A DNA stretch of 9,586 nt from Pasteurellaceae bacterium (GTDB lineage Bacteria > Pseudomonadota > Gammaproteobacteria > Enterobacterales > Pasteurellaceae): NCBI GenBank assembly GCA_900756875.1, contig CAAELW010000123.1, positions 1 to 9,586 of the forward strand, given 5' to 3'. The translations under genes and the position numbers were made by a program. The notes under the pieces were generated by a model that saw only the letters and a program-made list of their open reading frames with translations, was not told where the DNA came from and did not search any database. Below are positions 1 through 6,194 of this stretch, piece after piece (position 1 is the stretch's first letter; every line of letters begins with the position of its first letter).

Positions 1-23
1 CTATCAAGTGGTGAACTATTCAT
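1..23 (-). CDS. pgpA: Start of a downstream gene, probably phosphatidylglycerophosphatase A (partial, first 7 codons)
   Basis: Only the first seven codons (MNSSPLD) are inside the window; the rest lies beyond the left edge. The ATG at 23-21 shares its A with the TAA stop of thiL (TAATG on the minus strand), and a clear Shine-Dalgarno AAGGA lies 6 nt upstream within the last codons of thiL, so a translation start here is well supported. The identity is inferred from context alone: in many gamma-proteobacteria, nusB-thiL is followed by pgpA, the membrane phosphatase that dephosphorylates phosphatidylglycerophosphate to phosphatidylglycerol. Seven residues are too few to confirm the family, so the existence of a gene start is much firmer than its name. 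Confidence 0.5.
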
Positions 24-1003
24 TATTTATCCTTAAAATGATCGAAACCAGAGGGCGCTTGATAATTGATAATACGTCCATCTTTAAAAAAAGTAATCGG
101 ATTGTTATTTTGCGGAACGATTTTCCCGATACAAGTGCAAGGTAAATTTAATAATTGGGATAACTTTTCAATCTCGGCCTTTTTATTTGCAGGAACCGTA
201 AAGCAAAGCTCATAATCTTCCCCGCCACTTAATGCAAACGCTTCTGCCTTTTCTAAGCGATATGTTTTTTTGAGTGGTGTGGATAAAGGCAAGGTAGATA
301 ATTCAATCTCTGCTGAACATTGGCTTCTCGTTAAAATATGCCCTAAATCGGCAACAAGACCATCTGAAATATCAATGCATGAATGCGCTACATCCACTAA
401 GGCTTGACCTAATTCAACACGTGGCGTTGGGTGAAAATGGCGTTTTACTAAAAATTCAGTATCAAAATCGACCGCACTTTTACCTTGTAAAATCCAATTT
501 AAACCCGCTGCGCTGTCACCTAACGTTCCTGATACATAAATTAAATCACCAACTTTCGCTTTGTGACGGAATAAAGCCTTTCCTTTTGGTACAAAACCTT
601 GTGCCGTAATGGTTACAGAAAGTGGACCTTTCGTTGTATCGCCACCAATTAACGTCACATCATATTGATTTAATGTATCAAACAAACTTTGACTAAATTG
701 GCTTAGCCAGTTTTCATCAACTTCAGGTAATGTGAGTGCAAGAGAAATCCAAGCGGGTTTAGCGCCCATAGCTGCTAAATCACTTAGATTTGTCGCGATA
801 GCTTTATACGCTAAATCTTTTGGAGAAATGGAAGATAAAAAATGCGTGCCCTCGACCATTGTATCGGTGGTAATCGCAAGCTGATAGCCTTCTGGAATAT
901 GAGTGATCGCACAATCATCCCCAATACTAAAATCAACAAAGTGTTGATTGCCTTTTTGTATTGAGAAATATCGCCCTATAAGATCAAATTCACCCGTACT
1001 CAT
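23..1003 (-). CDS. thiL: Thiamine-monophosphate kinase ThiL
   Basis: ThiL phosphorylates thiamine monophosphate with ATP to give thiamine diphosphate, the active cofactor, in the cytoplasm. The 326-residue protein has the usual length and the conserved signatures of the family (the AIRS/PurM-like fold) in order: GDD at 28-30, TDTMVEGTHF at 46-55, NLSDLAAMGA at 72-81, GGDTT at 120-124, IDISDGL at 210-216 and SGGEDYEL at 259-266. These acidic clusters bind the Mg-nucleotide in characterised homologues. The ATG at 1003 gives the standard N-terminus but has no strong Shine-Dalgarno. A terminator-like hairpin lies between it and nusB, while the downstream gene overlaps the stop codon. Codons for residues 175-180 (KSAVDF) contain a perfect uptake sequence. 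The protein appears intact with no missing key residue. Confidence 0.96.
   Translation of the reverse strand: MSTGEFDLIGRYFSIQKGNQHFVDFSIGDDCAITHIPEGYQLAITTDTMVEGTHFLSSISPKDLAYKAIATNLSDLAAMGAKPAWISLALTLPEVDENWLSQFSQSLFDTLNQYDVTLIGGDTTKGPLSVTITAQGFVPKGKALFRHKAKVGDLIYVSGTLGDSAAGLNWILQGKSAVDFDTEFLVKRHFHPTPRVELGQALVDVAHSCIDISDGLVADLGHILTRSQCSAEIELSTLPLSTPLKKTYRLEKAEAFALSGGEDYELCFTVPANKKAEIEKLSQLLNLPCTCIGKIVPQNNNPITFFKDGRIINYQAPSGFDHFKDK
30..34 (-). promoter_or_regulatory. Ribosome binding site for the gene downstream of thiL
   Basis: AAGGA on the minus strand, 6 nt before the ATG at 23. It lies inside the last codons of thiL. With the one-base stop/start overlap this arrangement suggests translational coupling of the two genes. 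Confidence 0.7.
471..479 (-). repeat. DNA uptake signal sequence (Haemophilus type) in thiL
   Basis: Perfect 9-base core AAGTGCGGT read on the minus strand, with an extra upstream A and an AT-rich tail (CGATTTT). It is read in the frame giving Ser-Ala-Val within thiL. These repeats are recognised during natural transformation in Haemophilus and relatives. Confidence 0.93.
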
Positions 1004-1017
1004 TTTATCTGCGCACC

Positions 1018-1048
1018 AAAAAACAAAGGGCAGACATTTGTCTACCCT
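1018..1048 (-). terminator. Intrinsic terminator-like hairpin between nusB and thiL
   Basis: On the minus strand, a 9-bp stem (arms 1040-1048 and 1027-1035, one G-U wobble) closes a 4-nt loop (1036-1039). It is followed by TTTG and a run of six T (1023-1018). It starts 12 nt after the nusB stop codon. The stem is broken by a C-A mismatch if read on the plus strand, so it fits transcription of the minus strand. Because thiL begins only 15 nt beyond the T-run, the hairpin would lower thiL expression relative to ribH-nusB unless a hidden promoter or antitermination exists. Confidence 0.75.
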
Positions 1049-1060
1049 ACATTTGAATAA

Positions 1061-1498
1061 TTATTTGCGACCTAATGCAGGAGCTACTTTATCCAATACA
1101 CCATTAATGTATTTATGGCTTTCATCTGCACCAAACACTTTCGCCACTTCAATTGCCTCGTTAATCGCCACTTTATACGGCACATCTGGCTCGAATTGAA
1201 GTTCATAAACCGCTAAACGTAAAATCGCTTTTTCAATCGGATCTAATTCATCTAATGCGCGATCTAAATAATGGCTCATTGAAAAATCAACGGCTTCTAC
1301 ATTCGCAACGGTTTGACGGAAAAGGCGGCTAAAATAAGGTTTATCCACACCTTTTAAATCTTGATCCACAACGAACGTGAGTTCCACTTGCTCTGGTGCG
1401 TTACCAGAGAGCGCCCAAGAATATAATGCTTGGACTGCACATTCTCTCGCTCTACGACGTGGCGATACTTTTTTTACAGGTTCTTTTTTATCTGTCAT
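1061..1498 (-). CDS. nusB: Transcription antitermination factor NusB
   Basis: NusB forms a dimer with NusE (ribosomal protein S10), binds boxA RNA and takes part in antitermination of rRNA operons and in lambda N-type antitermination. The protein has 145 residues, close to the family length. The N-terminus carries the basic RNA-binding region [14 protein letters not shown] (13-26) after a lysine-rich leader. The helical core follows, with [19 protein letters not shown] (82-100) and the conserved C-terminal signature [28 protein letters not shown] (110-137, key residues N113-E114-A115, K129-Y130-I131-N132-G133). It starts 5 nt after the ribH stop and lacks a recognisable Shine-Dalgarno, so translation is probably coupled to ribH. 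No other in-frame ATG is near. Confidence 0.96.
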   Translation of the reverse strand: MTDKKEPVKKVSPRRRARECAVQALYSWALSGNAPEQVELTFVVDQDLKGVDKPYFSRLFRQTVANVEAVDFSMSHYLDRALDELDPIEKAILRLAVYELQFEPDVPYKVAINEAIEVAKVFGADESHKYINGVLDKVAPALGRK

Positions 1499-1503
1499 TG
1501 GAA

Positions 1504-1977
1504 TTATGCCGCATCAATTTGTTGTAAAAGATTCACCATTTCAAGTGCAGTTAATGCTGCTTCTGCACCTTTGTTGCCTGCTTTGGTGCCCGCACGTTCG
1601 ATAGCTTGTTCAATGTTTTCAGTCGTTAAAACACCAAATGCCACTGGAATTTCAGCTTGCATTGCTACTTGACCTAAACCGCTGCTTGCTTCACCCGCTA
1701 CATATTCAAAATGAGCTGTTCCTCCACGGATTACAGTACCTAATGCGACGATTGCATCAAACTTTTTGCTTTCAGCTAAACGACGTGCTACTAATGGAAG
1801 TTCATACGCACCTGGTGCACGAACGATAGTAATATTCTCATCTTTCACTTGGCCGATGCGTTTTAATGCATCTACCGCACCTTCTAATAAACTTTCATTA
1901 ATAAAACTGTTAAAACGAGCAATCACTACTGCGATTTTAGCATTTGGCGCCGCTACCGCACCTTCTAAAACTTTCAT
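1504..1977 (-). CDS. ribH: 6,7-dimethyl-8-ribityllumazine synthase (riboflavin synthase beta chain)
   Basis: The enzyme condenses 5-amino-6-ribitylamino-uracil with 3,4-dihydroxy-2-butanone 4-phosphate to 6,7-dimethyl-8-ribityllumazine, the penultimate step to riboflavin. Homologues assemble into 60-mer icosahedral shells. The gene is called ribE in E. coli and ribH elsewhere. The 157-residue sequence aligns along its full length with E. coli RibE from memory. It contains ARFN (20-23), the substrate loop PGAYELP (55-61), [14 protein letters not shown] (80-93) with the catalytic His89, and the phosphate-binding region with Arg128 in [15 protein letters not shown]. The start at 1977 is backed by AGGA 6 nt upstream (1984-1987). 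It heads a short cluster with nusB and thiL and is preceded by a candidate promoter. There is no room for an FMN riboswitch between it and the glgP terminator. Confidence 0.97.
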   Translation of the reverse strand: MKVLEGAVAAPNAKIAVVIARFNSFINESLLEGAVDALKRIGQVKDENITIVRAPGAYELPLVARRLAESKKFDAIVALGTVIRGGTAHFEYVAGEASSGLGQVAMQAEIPVAFGVLTTENIEQAIERAGTKAGNKGAEAALTALEMVNLLQQIDAA

Positions 1978-2017
1978 ACTTTTTCCTAATCTGAATGAAC
2001 AATAAATTTGACGGTGG

Positions 2018-2026
2018 ATTTTAGCA
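2018..2026 (-). promoter_or_regulatory. Candidate extended -10 promoter for ribH-nusB
   Basis: The minus strand reads TGCTAAAAT, an extended -10 element (TG, one base, then TAAAAT), 40 nt before the ribH ATG. The region where a -35 box would lie falls inside the glgP terminator hairpin and shows only a poor match, which extended -10 promoters tolerate. The placement after a terminator and before a new cluster supports a promoter here, but no start site can be proved from sequence. Confidence 0.45.
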
Positions 2027-2027
2027 T

Positions 2028-2063
2028 AAAAAGAAACCCTGTGGAAATAATCCGACAGGGTTT
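2028..2063 (-). terminator. Intrinsic terminator after glgP
   Basis: A perfect 9-bp inverted repeat, AAACCCTGT (2034-2042) with ACAGGGTTT (2055-2063), is extended inside by GGA/TCC with one bulged base and a 5-nt loop. On the minus strand the stem runs into TTTC and five T (2032-2028). It lies 19 nt after the glgP stop. On the plus strand only four T follow the stem, so any activity in that direction should be weaker, and no plus-strand gene exists here. Confidence 0.88.
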
Positions 2064-2082
2064 TCTATGAGTGGAAAAGAAC

Positions 2083-4548
2083 TTACTTCTCAAGTTTTAA
2101 CGGTTCAATTTTCCAGATATTTTTCGCATATTCAAGAATTGTACGGTCTGATGAGAAGAAGCCCATGTTCACCATATTTTGAATGGTACTTGCTATCCAT
2201 ACGTCACGATCTTGATATTTTTTATCTACCGCTTTTTGCGCTTCCACATAACTGCGGAAATCAGCAAAAGATTGGTAATAATCGTGGTATTGTAAACCTT
2301 GAATTAGAGAGTGATAACGGTTCGGTTCTTCCGGTGAGAAATCACCACGAATGATTTGGTCAATAACTTCACGTAATTGCTCGTCATTTTGATAATAATC
2401 AAACGGACGATAACCTTCGCGACGTAATGCTTCCACTTGTTCAACCGTATTACCAAAGATAAAGATATGGTCTTCACCAACATTATCTAAAATCTCAACG
2501 TTCGCACCATCAAGCGTACCCAATGTTAACGCACCATTTAAGGCAAACTTCATGTTACTGGTACCTGATGCTTCTGTTCCTGCAAGAGAGATTTGCTCAG
2601 AAATATCTGCCGCTGGAATGATTAATTGTGCAAGACTTACGCTGTAGTTCGGAATAAAGACAACTTTTAAACGACCTTTTAAGCGTTCATCATTATTGAT
2701 AACATTCGCGACATCGTTAATTAAACGAATGGTTTGTTTTGCTGCATAGTAAGCTGAAGCCGCTTTACCCGCTAAAATGAACACACGTGGCTGCCAATCT
2801 TTTTCTGGATGAGCAAGCATTTCGTTGTAACGAGCAATAATGTGTAACACATTAAGCATTTGACGTTTGTATTCGTGAATACGTTTTACTTGTACATCAA
2901 ATAACGCATGTGGATCTAAATCGATATCAAGGGTTTTCTTCACATATTGTGCTAATTTCACTTTGTTATCATATTTGATATCTGCGACAGCACGCTTAAA
3001 TTCACCTTTATCTGCAAACGCTTTAAGTTTTTCAATTTGGCTTAAATCGCAACGCCATTCAGAACCGATATATTGATCAAATAAAGCCGCTAATTTCGGG
3101 TTTGCTACCGCAAGCCAACGACGTGGTGTAATACCATTTGTCACATTGGTGAAACGTTCTGGATAGATACGCGCAAAATCAGCAAAGGTTGATGTCACCA
3201 TAAGATCTGAGTGAATCGCCGCAACACCGTTCACTTTATGTGAACCGACAACAGACAACCAGCCCATGCGCACTTTACGTTGATATCCTTCTTCGATAAG
3301 TGAAACGCGACGGATAAAGTCCATATCAGTCGTGACATAAGTTTTCACATACTCTAGGAAATGATCATTAATTTCAAAAATCATTTGTAAATGACGCGGT
3401 AAGATTTTCGCCATCATTTCTACCGGCCAGGTTTCTAATGCTTCTGACATTAAGGTATGGCAAGTATAAGAGAAAATACGACGAGTCACATCCCAAGCGT
3501 TTTGCCATGAGCAACCGTGTAAATCGATTAAAATACGCATCAACTCAGGAATGGCTAATGCCGGGTGAGTATCATTTAAGTGAATCGCTACTTTATCAGC
3601 AAGATTATCCAATGTACCGTGTGTTCTTAAATGGCGACGGAGAATATCTTGCAAAGATGCAGATACTAAGAAGTACTCTTGACGTAAACGCAATTCACGA
3701 CCATTCCAGGTAGAATCATCCGGATAAAGGACACGAGAAAGGTTTTGGTTAGCTGAACGCGTTGCAACTGCGGCTAAGTGATCACCACGGTTAAACTCTG
3801 CTAAATCAAACACCTCACCACCATGAGCAGACCATAAACGTAAGGTTGATGCCGAGTCATTTTTATAACCAGGGATCATTTGGTCGTATGCAAGTGCGGT
3901 CACTTTTTCAGCTGGATTCCAAATACATTTTTTGCCTTCAAAATAAATATGACCACCGAAATCAATACTGAAACGTTTTGATGGACGCATAAATTCCCAA
4001 GGTGCGCCTTTTTCTAACCAATCATCCGGGCGTTCAACCTGTTGGCCATTTTCAATTTTTTGACGGAACATACCGTATTCATAACGAATACCATAACCCA
4101 TTGCTGGAATTGCTAATGTTGCCAGTGAGTCCATAAAGCAAGCAGCAAGGCGACCTAAACCACCGTTACCTAAACCTGGATCCACTTCTTTTTCAATAAT
4201 CTCTTCTAAATCAACATTTAATTCAGCTAGGGCTTTTTCTGCCACATCATAAACACCTTCTGCGATCATCGCATTAGAAAGTGTACGGCCAATTAAGAAT
4301 TCCATAGAAAGGTAATAAACACGACGCGTTTCTTCTGCACGAGATTGGCGTGCAGTCGTAATCCAGCCTTCAGTCACTAAATCACGCACTGCATGAAGTG
4401 TCGCATTTAGCCAGTCGCGTTGACTCGCCTCTTTTGGTGAACGACCAATTAAGAAAATTAATTTATAAACAATTGCTTTTTTCACGCCTTCAACATCAAG
4501 ACTTGGTCGATTGTAGAGAAATGGCGAATCAAAATTGTCCATGATCAT
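2083..4548 (-). CDS. glgP: Glycogen phosphorylase (alpha-1,4-glucan phosphorylase)
   Basis: GlgP releases glucose 1-phosphate from the non-reducing ends of glycogen by phosphorolysis, using pyridoxal phosphate. From the chosen start it has 821 residues, a normal bacterial length (E. coli 815). Recognisable blocks are [16 protein letters not shown] and [21 protein letters not shown] near the N-terminus, [17 protein letters not shown] and [14 protein letters not shown] in the middle, [12 protein letters not shown], and the pyridoxal-phosphate signature [15 protein letters not shown] with the cofactor lysine at about residue 667. The frame stays open upstream to a TTG at 4581, but the ATG at 4548 has GAGG 11 nt before it and gives an N-terminus ([15 protein letters not shown]) like its relatives. 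The ATG at 4542 is the alternative. The gene is isolated by terminators on both sides and carries one uptake sequence. Confidence 0.96.
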   Translation of the reverse strand: MIMDNFDSPFLYNRPSLDVEGVKKAIVYKLIFLIGRSPKEASQRDWLNATLHAVRDLVTEGWITTARQSRAEETRRVYYLSMEFLIGRTLSNAMIAEGVYDVAEKALAELNVDLEEIIEKEVDPGLGNGGLGRLAACFMDSLATLAIPAMGYGIRYEYGMFRQKIENGQQVERPDDWLEKGAPWEFMRPSKRFSIDFGGHIYFEGKKCIWNPAEKVTALAYDQMIPGYKNDSASTLRLWSAHGGEVFDLAEFNRGDHLAAVATRSANQNLSRVLYPDDSTWNGRELRLRQEYFLVSASLQDILRRHLRTHGTLDNLADKVAIHLNDTHPALAIPELMRILIDLHGCSWQNAWDVTRRIFSYTCHTLMSEALETWPVEMMAKILPRHLQMIFEINDHFLEYVKTYVTTDMDFIRRVSLIEEGYQRKVRMGWLSVVGSHKVNGVAAIHSDLMVTSTFADFARIYPERFTNVTNGITPRRWLAVANPKLAALFDQYIGSEWRCDLSQIEKLKAFADKGEFKRAVADIKYDNKVKLAQYVKKTLDIDLDPHALFDVQVKRIHEYKRQMLNVLHIIARYNEMLAHPEKDWQPRVFILAGKAASAYYAAKQTIRLINDVANVINNDERLKGRLKVVFIPNYSVSLAQLIIPAADISEQISLAGTEASGTSNMKFALNGALTLGTLDGANVEILDNVGEDHIFIFGNTVEQVEALRREGYRPFDYYQNDEQLREVIDQIIRGDFSPEEPNRYHSLIQGLQYHDYYQSFADFRSYVEAQKAVDKKYQDRDVWIASTIQNMVNMGFFSSDRTILEYAKNIWKIEPLKLEK
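3892..3900 (+). repeat. DNA uptake signal sequence (Haemophilus type) in glgP
   Basis: Perfect AAGTGCGGT on the plus strand, followed by CACTTTTT. On the coding (minus) strand it is read ACC GCA CTT, giving Thr-Ala-Leu in the segment [10 protein letters not shown] of GlgP. Confidence 0.93.
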
Positions 4549-4581
4549 AGAAAGTAAAACCTCAATAAAAAAATCGCGCAA

Positions 4582-4609
4582 ATTTTAAGCTTTTTTACGA
4601 AAAAAACAA
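4582..4609 (-). promoter_or_regulatory. Candidate promoter for glgP
   Basis: Between the glgA terminator and glgP the minus strand has TTGTTT (4609-4604) and TAAAAT (4587-4582) separated by 16 nt. A start site would fall about 25-30 nt before the ATG. The -35 match is weak and the stretch is generally AT-rich, so the call rests mainly on the need for a promoter downstream of a terminator. Confidence 0.35.
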
Positions 4610-4610
4610 C

Positions 4611-4649
4611 AAAAATCCCCCCTTCAAAGGCGATTATTTTGAAGAGGGA
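4611..4649 (-). terminator. Intrinsic terminator after glgA
   Basis: On the minus strand the arm 4649-4638 pairs with 4628-4617 in a stem of up to 12 bp with two G-U wobbles. The loop is nine nt (4629-4637). GA and five T (4615-4611) follow, then further T-rich sequence. It begins about 15 nt after the glgA stop. Read on the plus strand the wobbles become C-A mismatches, so it is built for the minus-strand transcript. It should separate glgBXCA transcription from glgP. Confidence 0.85.
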
Positions 4650-4663
4650 GTCAATCCATTGAA

Positions 4664-6103
4664 TTATAAATTTAAAATGCCTAAATAGAGCTGCTCATAT
4701 TGAGTGGCCGCATTTTCCCAACTAAAGTCCTGCGCCATGGCATTATTACGCACCATCGCCCAAACACGTTGTTTTTGCCACAAAGCAAAGGCATGCTGGA
4801 TAGCACTTCGTAAATCATCTGCCTCAGCTTTCTGGAATACAAAGCCTGTTGCGGTGCGCGCTTTAATGGTTTCGCTTGTACTGTTGGTCACTGTATCAGC
4901 TAATCCTCCCGTCGCACGAACAAGCGGCAATGTGCCATATTGCAACCCATATAATTGAGTTAATCCACAAGGTTCAAAACGGCTTGGAACTAAAATCACA
5001 TCACCACCGGCAACCATTAAATGTGAAAGCGCTTCATCATAACCAATTTTTACTGCGATATTTTCTGGATAACGTTGTGCCAATTGGCAAATCCCCTCTT
5101 CCAAATGTTTTGCACCTGAACCGAGAATCGCTAATTGACCACCTTGTTTCACAATTTCATCTGCTGTCGCAATCAGTAAATCCACGCCTTTTTGTTCTGT
5201 TAAGCGCGTTACCATCACAAATACTAGAGCATCTGGCTGTTGTGGTAGATTGAAATAAGCTTGTAAATCAGCTTTATTTTTCTTCTTACCTGCGATGGAT
5301 TTTAATTTATAGTGATGCTGAATATAAGGATCACAGCTTGGGTGCCAAATTTCTTGATCTACGCCATTTAAAATTCCCACCAACTTACCTGAGTCACGTA
5401 AGCCCGTTAGTAAGCCTTGCAAGCCATAAGCAAAGTCCGGTGTGGTAATTTCTTTCGCGTAAGTAGGACTCACTGCTGTTACCATATCAGAATAATAGAG
5501 ACCGGCTTTCAAATAGGAAATTTGACCAAATAACTCTAAACCATCAACATGGAACATCCCTTCTGGCAATCCAATTTCATGTAAATGGCGATGAGCAAAT
5601 TGTCCTTGATAAGCCAGATTATGAATCGTAAATACCGATTTTGCCGGACGACCTTTATTGAAGAGATAAGCGGCGGCTAAGCCCGCATGCCAATCATGGG
5701 CATGAACCACTTCTGCTCGCCACCAACTATCTAAGCCTGTCGCAAGCTCTGCGCCTACCCAACCTAATAATGCAAAACGCTTATAGTTATCGGCATAATC
5801 ATTGTAATCTGTATCATGATAAGGATTTCCTTCTCGCCAATAGAGATGTGGTGCATCAATCAGATAAATTCCTACGCCATTGTATTCGCCATAACGTAAC
5901 ACAATGTGGCCAGCAAAATTATCAAATTCTGTCACGACATGCGTGTTCTCAATGCCCGCAGAAATTTTTGGATAAGCAGGCAATAAAATACGTGTATCAA
6001 TACCAATTTCTTTTTGAGCAAAAGGTAACGCCCCTAAAACATCGGCAAGTCCGCCAGTTTTGAGTAAGGGATACAGCTCCGAGCAAACATGTAAAACTCT
6101 CAT
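4664..6103 (-). CDS. glgA: Glycogen synthase (ADP-glucose dependent)
   Basis: GlgA transfers glucose from ADP-glucose to the non-reducing end of an alpha-1,4-glucan. The protein has 479 residues, against 477 in E. coli, and is a GT5 retaining glycosyltransferase with a GT-B fold. The N-terminal ADP-glucose loop KTGGLADV lies at 15-22. VHAHDWHAGL is at 133-142, and His161 lies in TIHNLAYQG. TRLTEQKG (299-306) supplies Arg300 and Lys305. EPCGLTQLYG (377-386) contains the catalytic Glu377, and these positions match the E. coli numbering as I recall it. The start is supported by AAGGA (6109-6113) 5 nt before the ATG. The gene is followed closely by a terminator and separated from glgC by 90 nt that contain a hairpin. 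It appears complete and functional. Confidence 0.97.
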   Translation of the reverse strand: MRVLHVCSELYPLLKTGGLADVLGALPFAQKEIGIDTRILLPAYPKISAGIENTHVVTEFDNFAGHIVLRYGEYNGVGIYLIDAPHLYWREGNPYHDTDYNDYADNYKRFALLGWVGAELATGLDSWWRAEVVHAHDWHAGLAAAYLFNKGRPAKSVFTIHNLAYQGQFAHRHLHEIGLPEGMFHVDGLELFGQISYLKAGLYYSDMVTAVSPTYAKEITTPDFAYGLQGLLTGLRDSGKLVGILNGVDQEIWHPSCDPYIQHHYKLKSIAGKKKNKADLQAYFNLPQQPDALVFVMVTRLTEQKGVDLLIATADEIVKQGGQLAILGSGAKHLEEGICQLAQRYPENIAVKIGYDEALSHLMVAGGDVILVPSRFEPCGLTQLYGLQYGTLPLVRATGGLADTVTNSTSETIKARTATGFVFQKAEADDLRSAIQHAFALWQKQRVWAMVRNNAMAQDFSWENAATQYEQLYLGILNL

Positions 6104-6124
6104 AATTTTCCTTTTATACTTAAA

Positions 6125-6152
6125 ATTGTGCTGTCATTGATAACAGCACAAT
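6125..6152. other. Perfect inverted repeat between glgC and glgA
   Basis: A 10-bp perfect stem, ATTGTGCTGT (6125-6134) with ACAGCACAAT (6143-6152), has an 8-nt loop. On the minus strand it is followed by only TTTAAG, a poor T-run, so as an intrinsic terminator of glgC it would be weak. On the plus strand it is followed by CTTTTTAC. It could be a partial terminator or attenuator, an RNA-stabilising hairpin protecting the 3' end of the upstream message, or a protein-binding palindrome. The sequence alone does not decide. Confidence 0.6.
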
Positions 6153-6153
6153 C

Positions 6154-6180
6154 TTTTTACTTCACTTAAAATACTGTCAA
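6154..6180 (-). promoter_or_regulatory. Possible internal promoter for glgA
   Basis: The minus strand carries a perfect -35 hexamer TTGACA (6180-6175), 13 nt beyond the glgC stop codon. The best -10 candidate is TAAAAA (6159-6154) at a short 15-nt spacing. A transcript would begin in the inverted repeat and run into glgA. The consensus -35 is suggestive; the -10 and spacing are poor. Confidence 0.28.
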
Positions 6181-6185
6181 AATTG

Positions 6186-6194
6186 ACCGCACTT
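6186..6194 (-). repeat. DNA uptake signal sequence overlapping the glgC stop codon
   Basis: Perfect AAGTGCGGT read on the minus strand, flanked by an extra A upstream and by CAATTTTGACAG downstream, an excellent match to the extended consensus with its AT-rich tail. The first A of the core is the last base of the glgC TAA stop codon. Confidence 0.94.

Noticed and set aside
4549..4581. Upstream extension of glgP to a TTG codon at 4581
   Set aside because: The added residues ([11 protein letters not shown]) have no counterpart in phosphorylases as I know them. The GAGG site lies inside this extension and fits the ATG at 4548.
4651..4662. Small palindrome TCAATCCATTGA just after or over the glgA stop codon
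   Set aside because: Five-base AT-rich arms with a 2-nt centre are expected often by chance in this composition, and the neighbouring long hairpin explains termination.
4920..4928. ACAAGCGGC, one mismatch from the Actinobacillus-type uptake sequence
   Set aside because: It is a single imperfect match encoding conserved GlgA residues (PLVRATGG region), while the window has five perfect copies of the other dialect.
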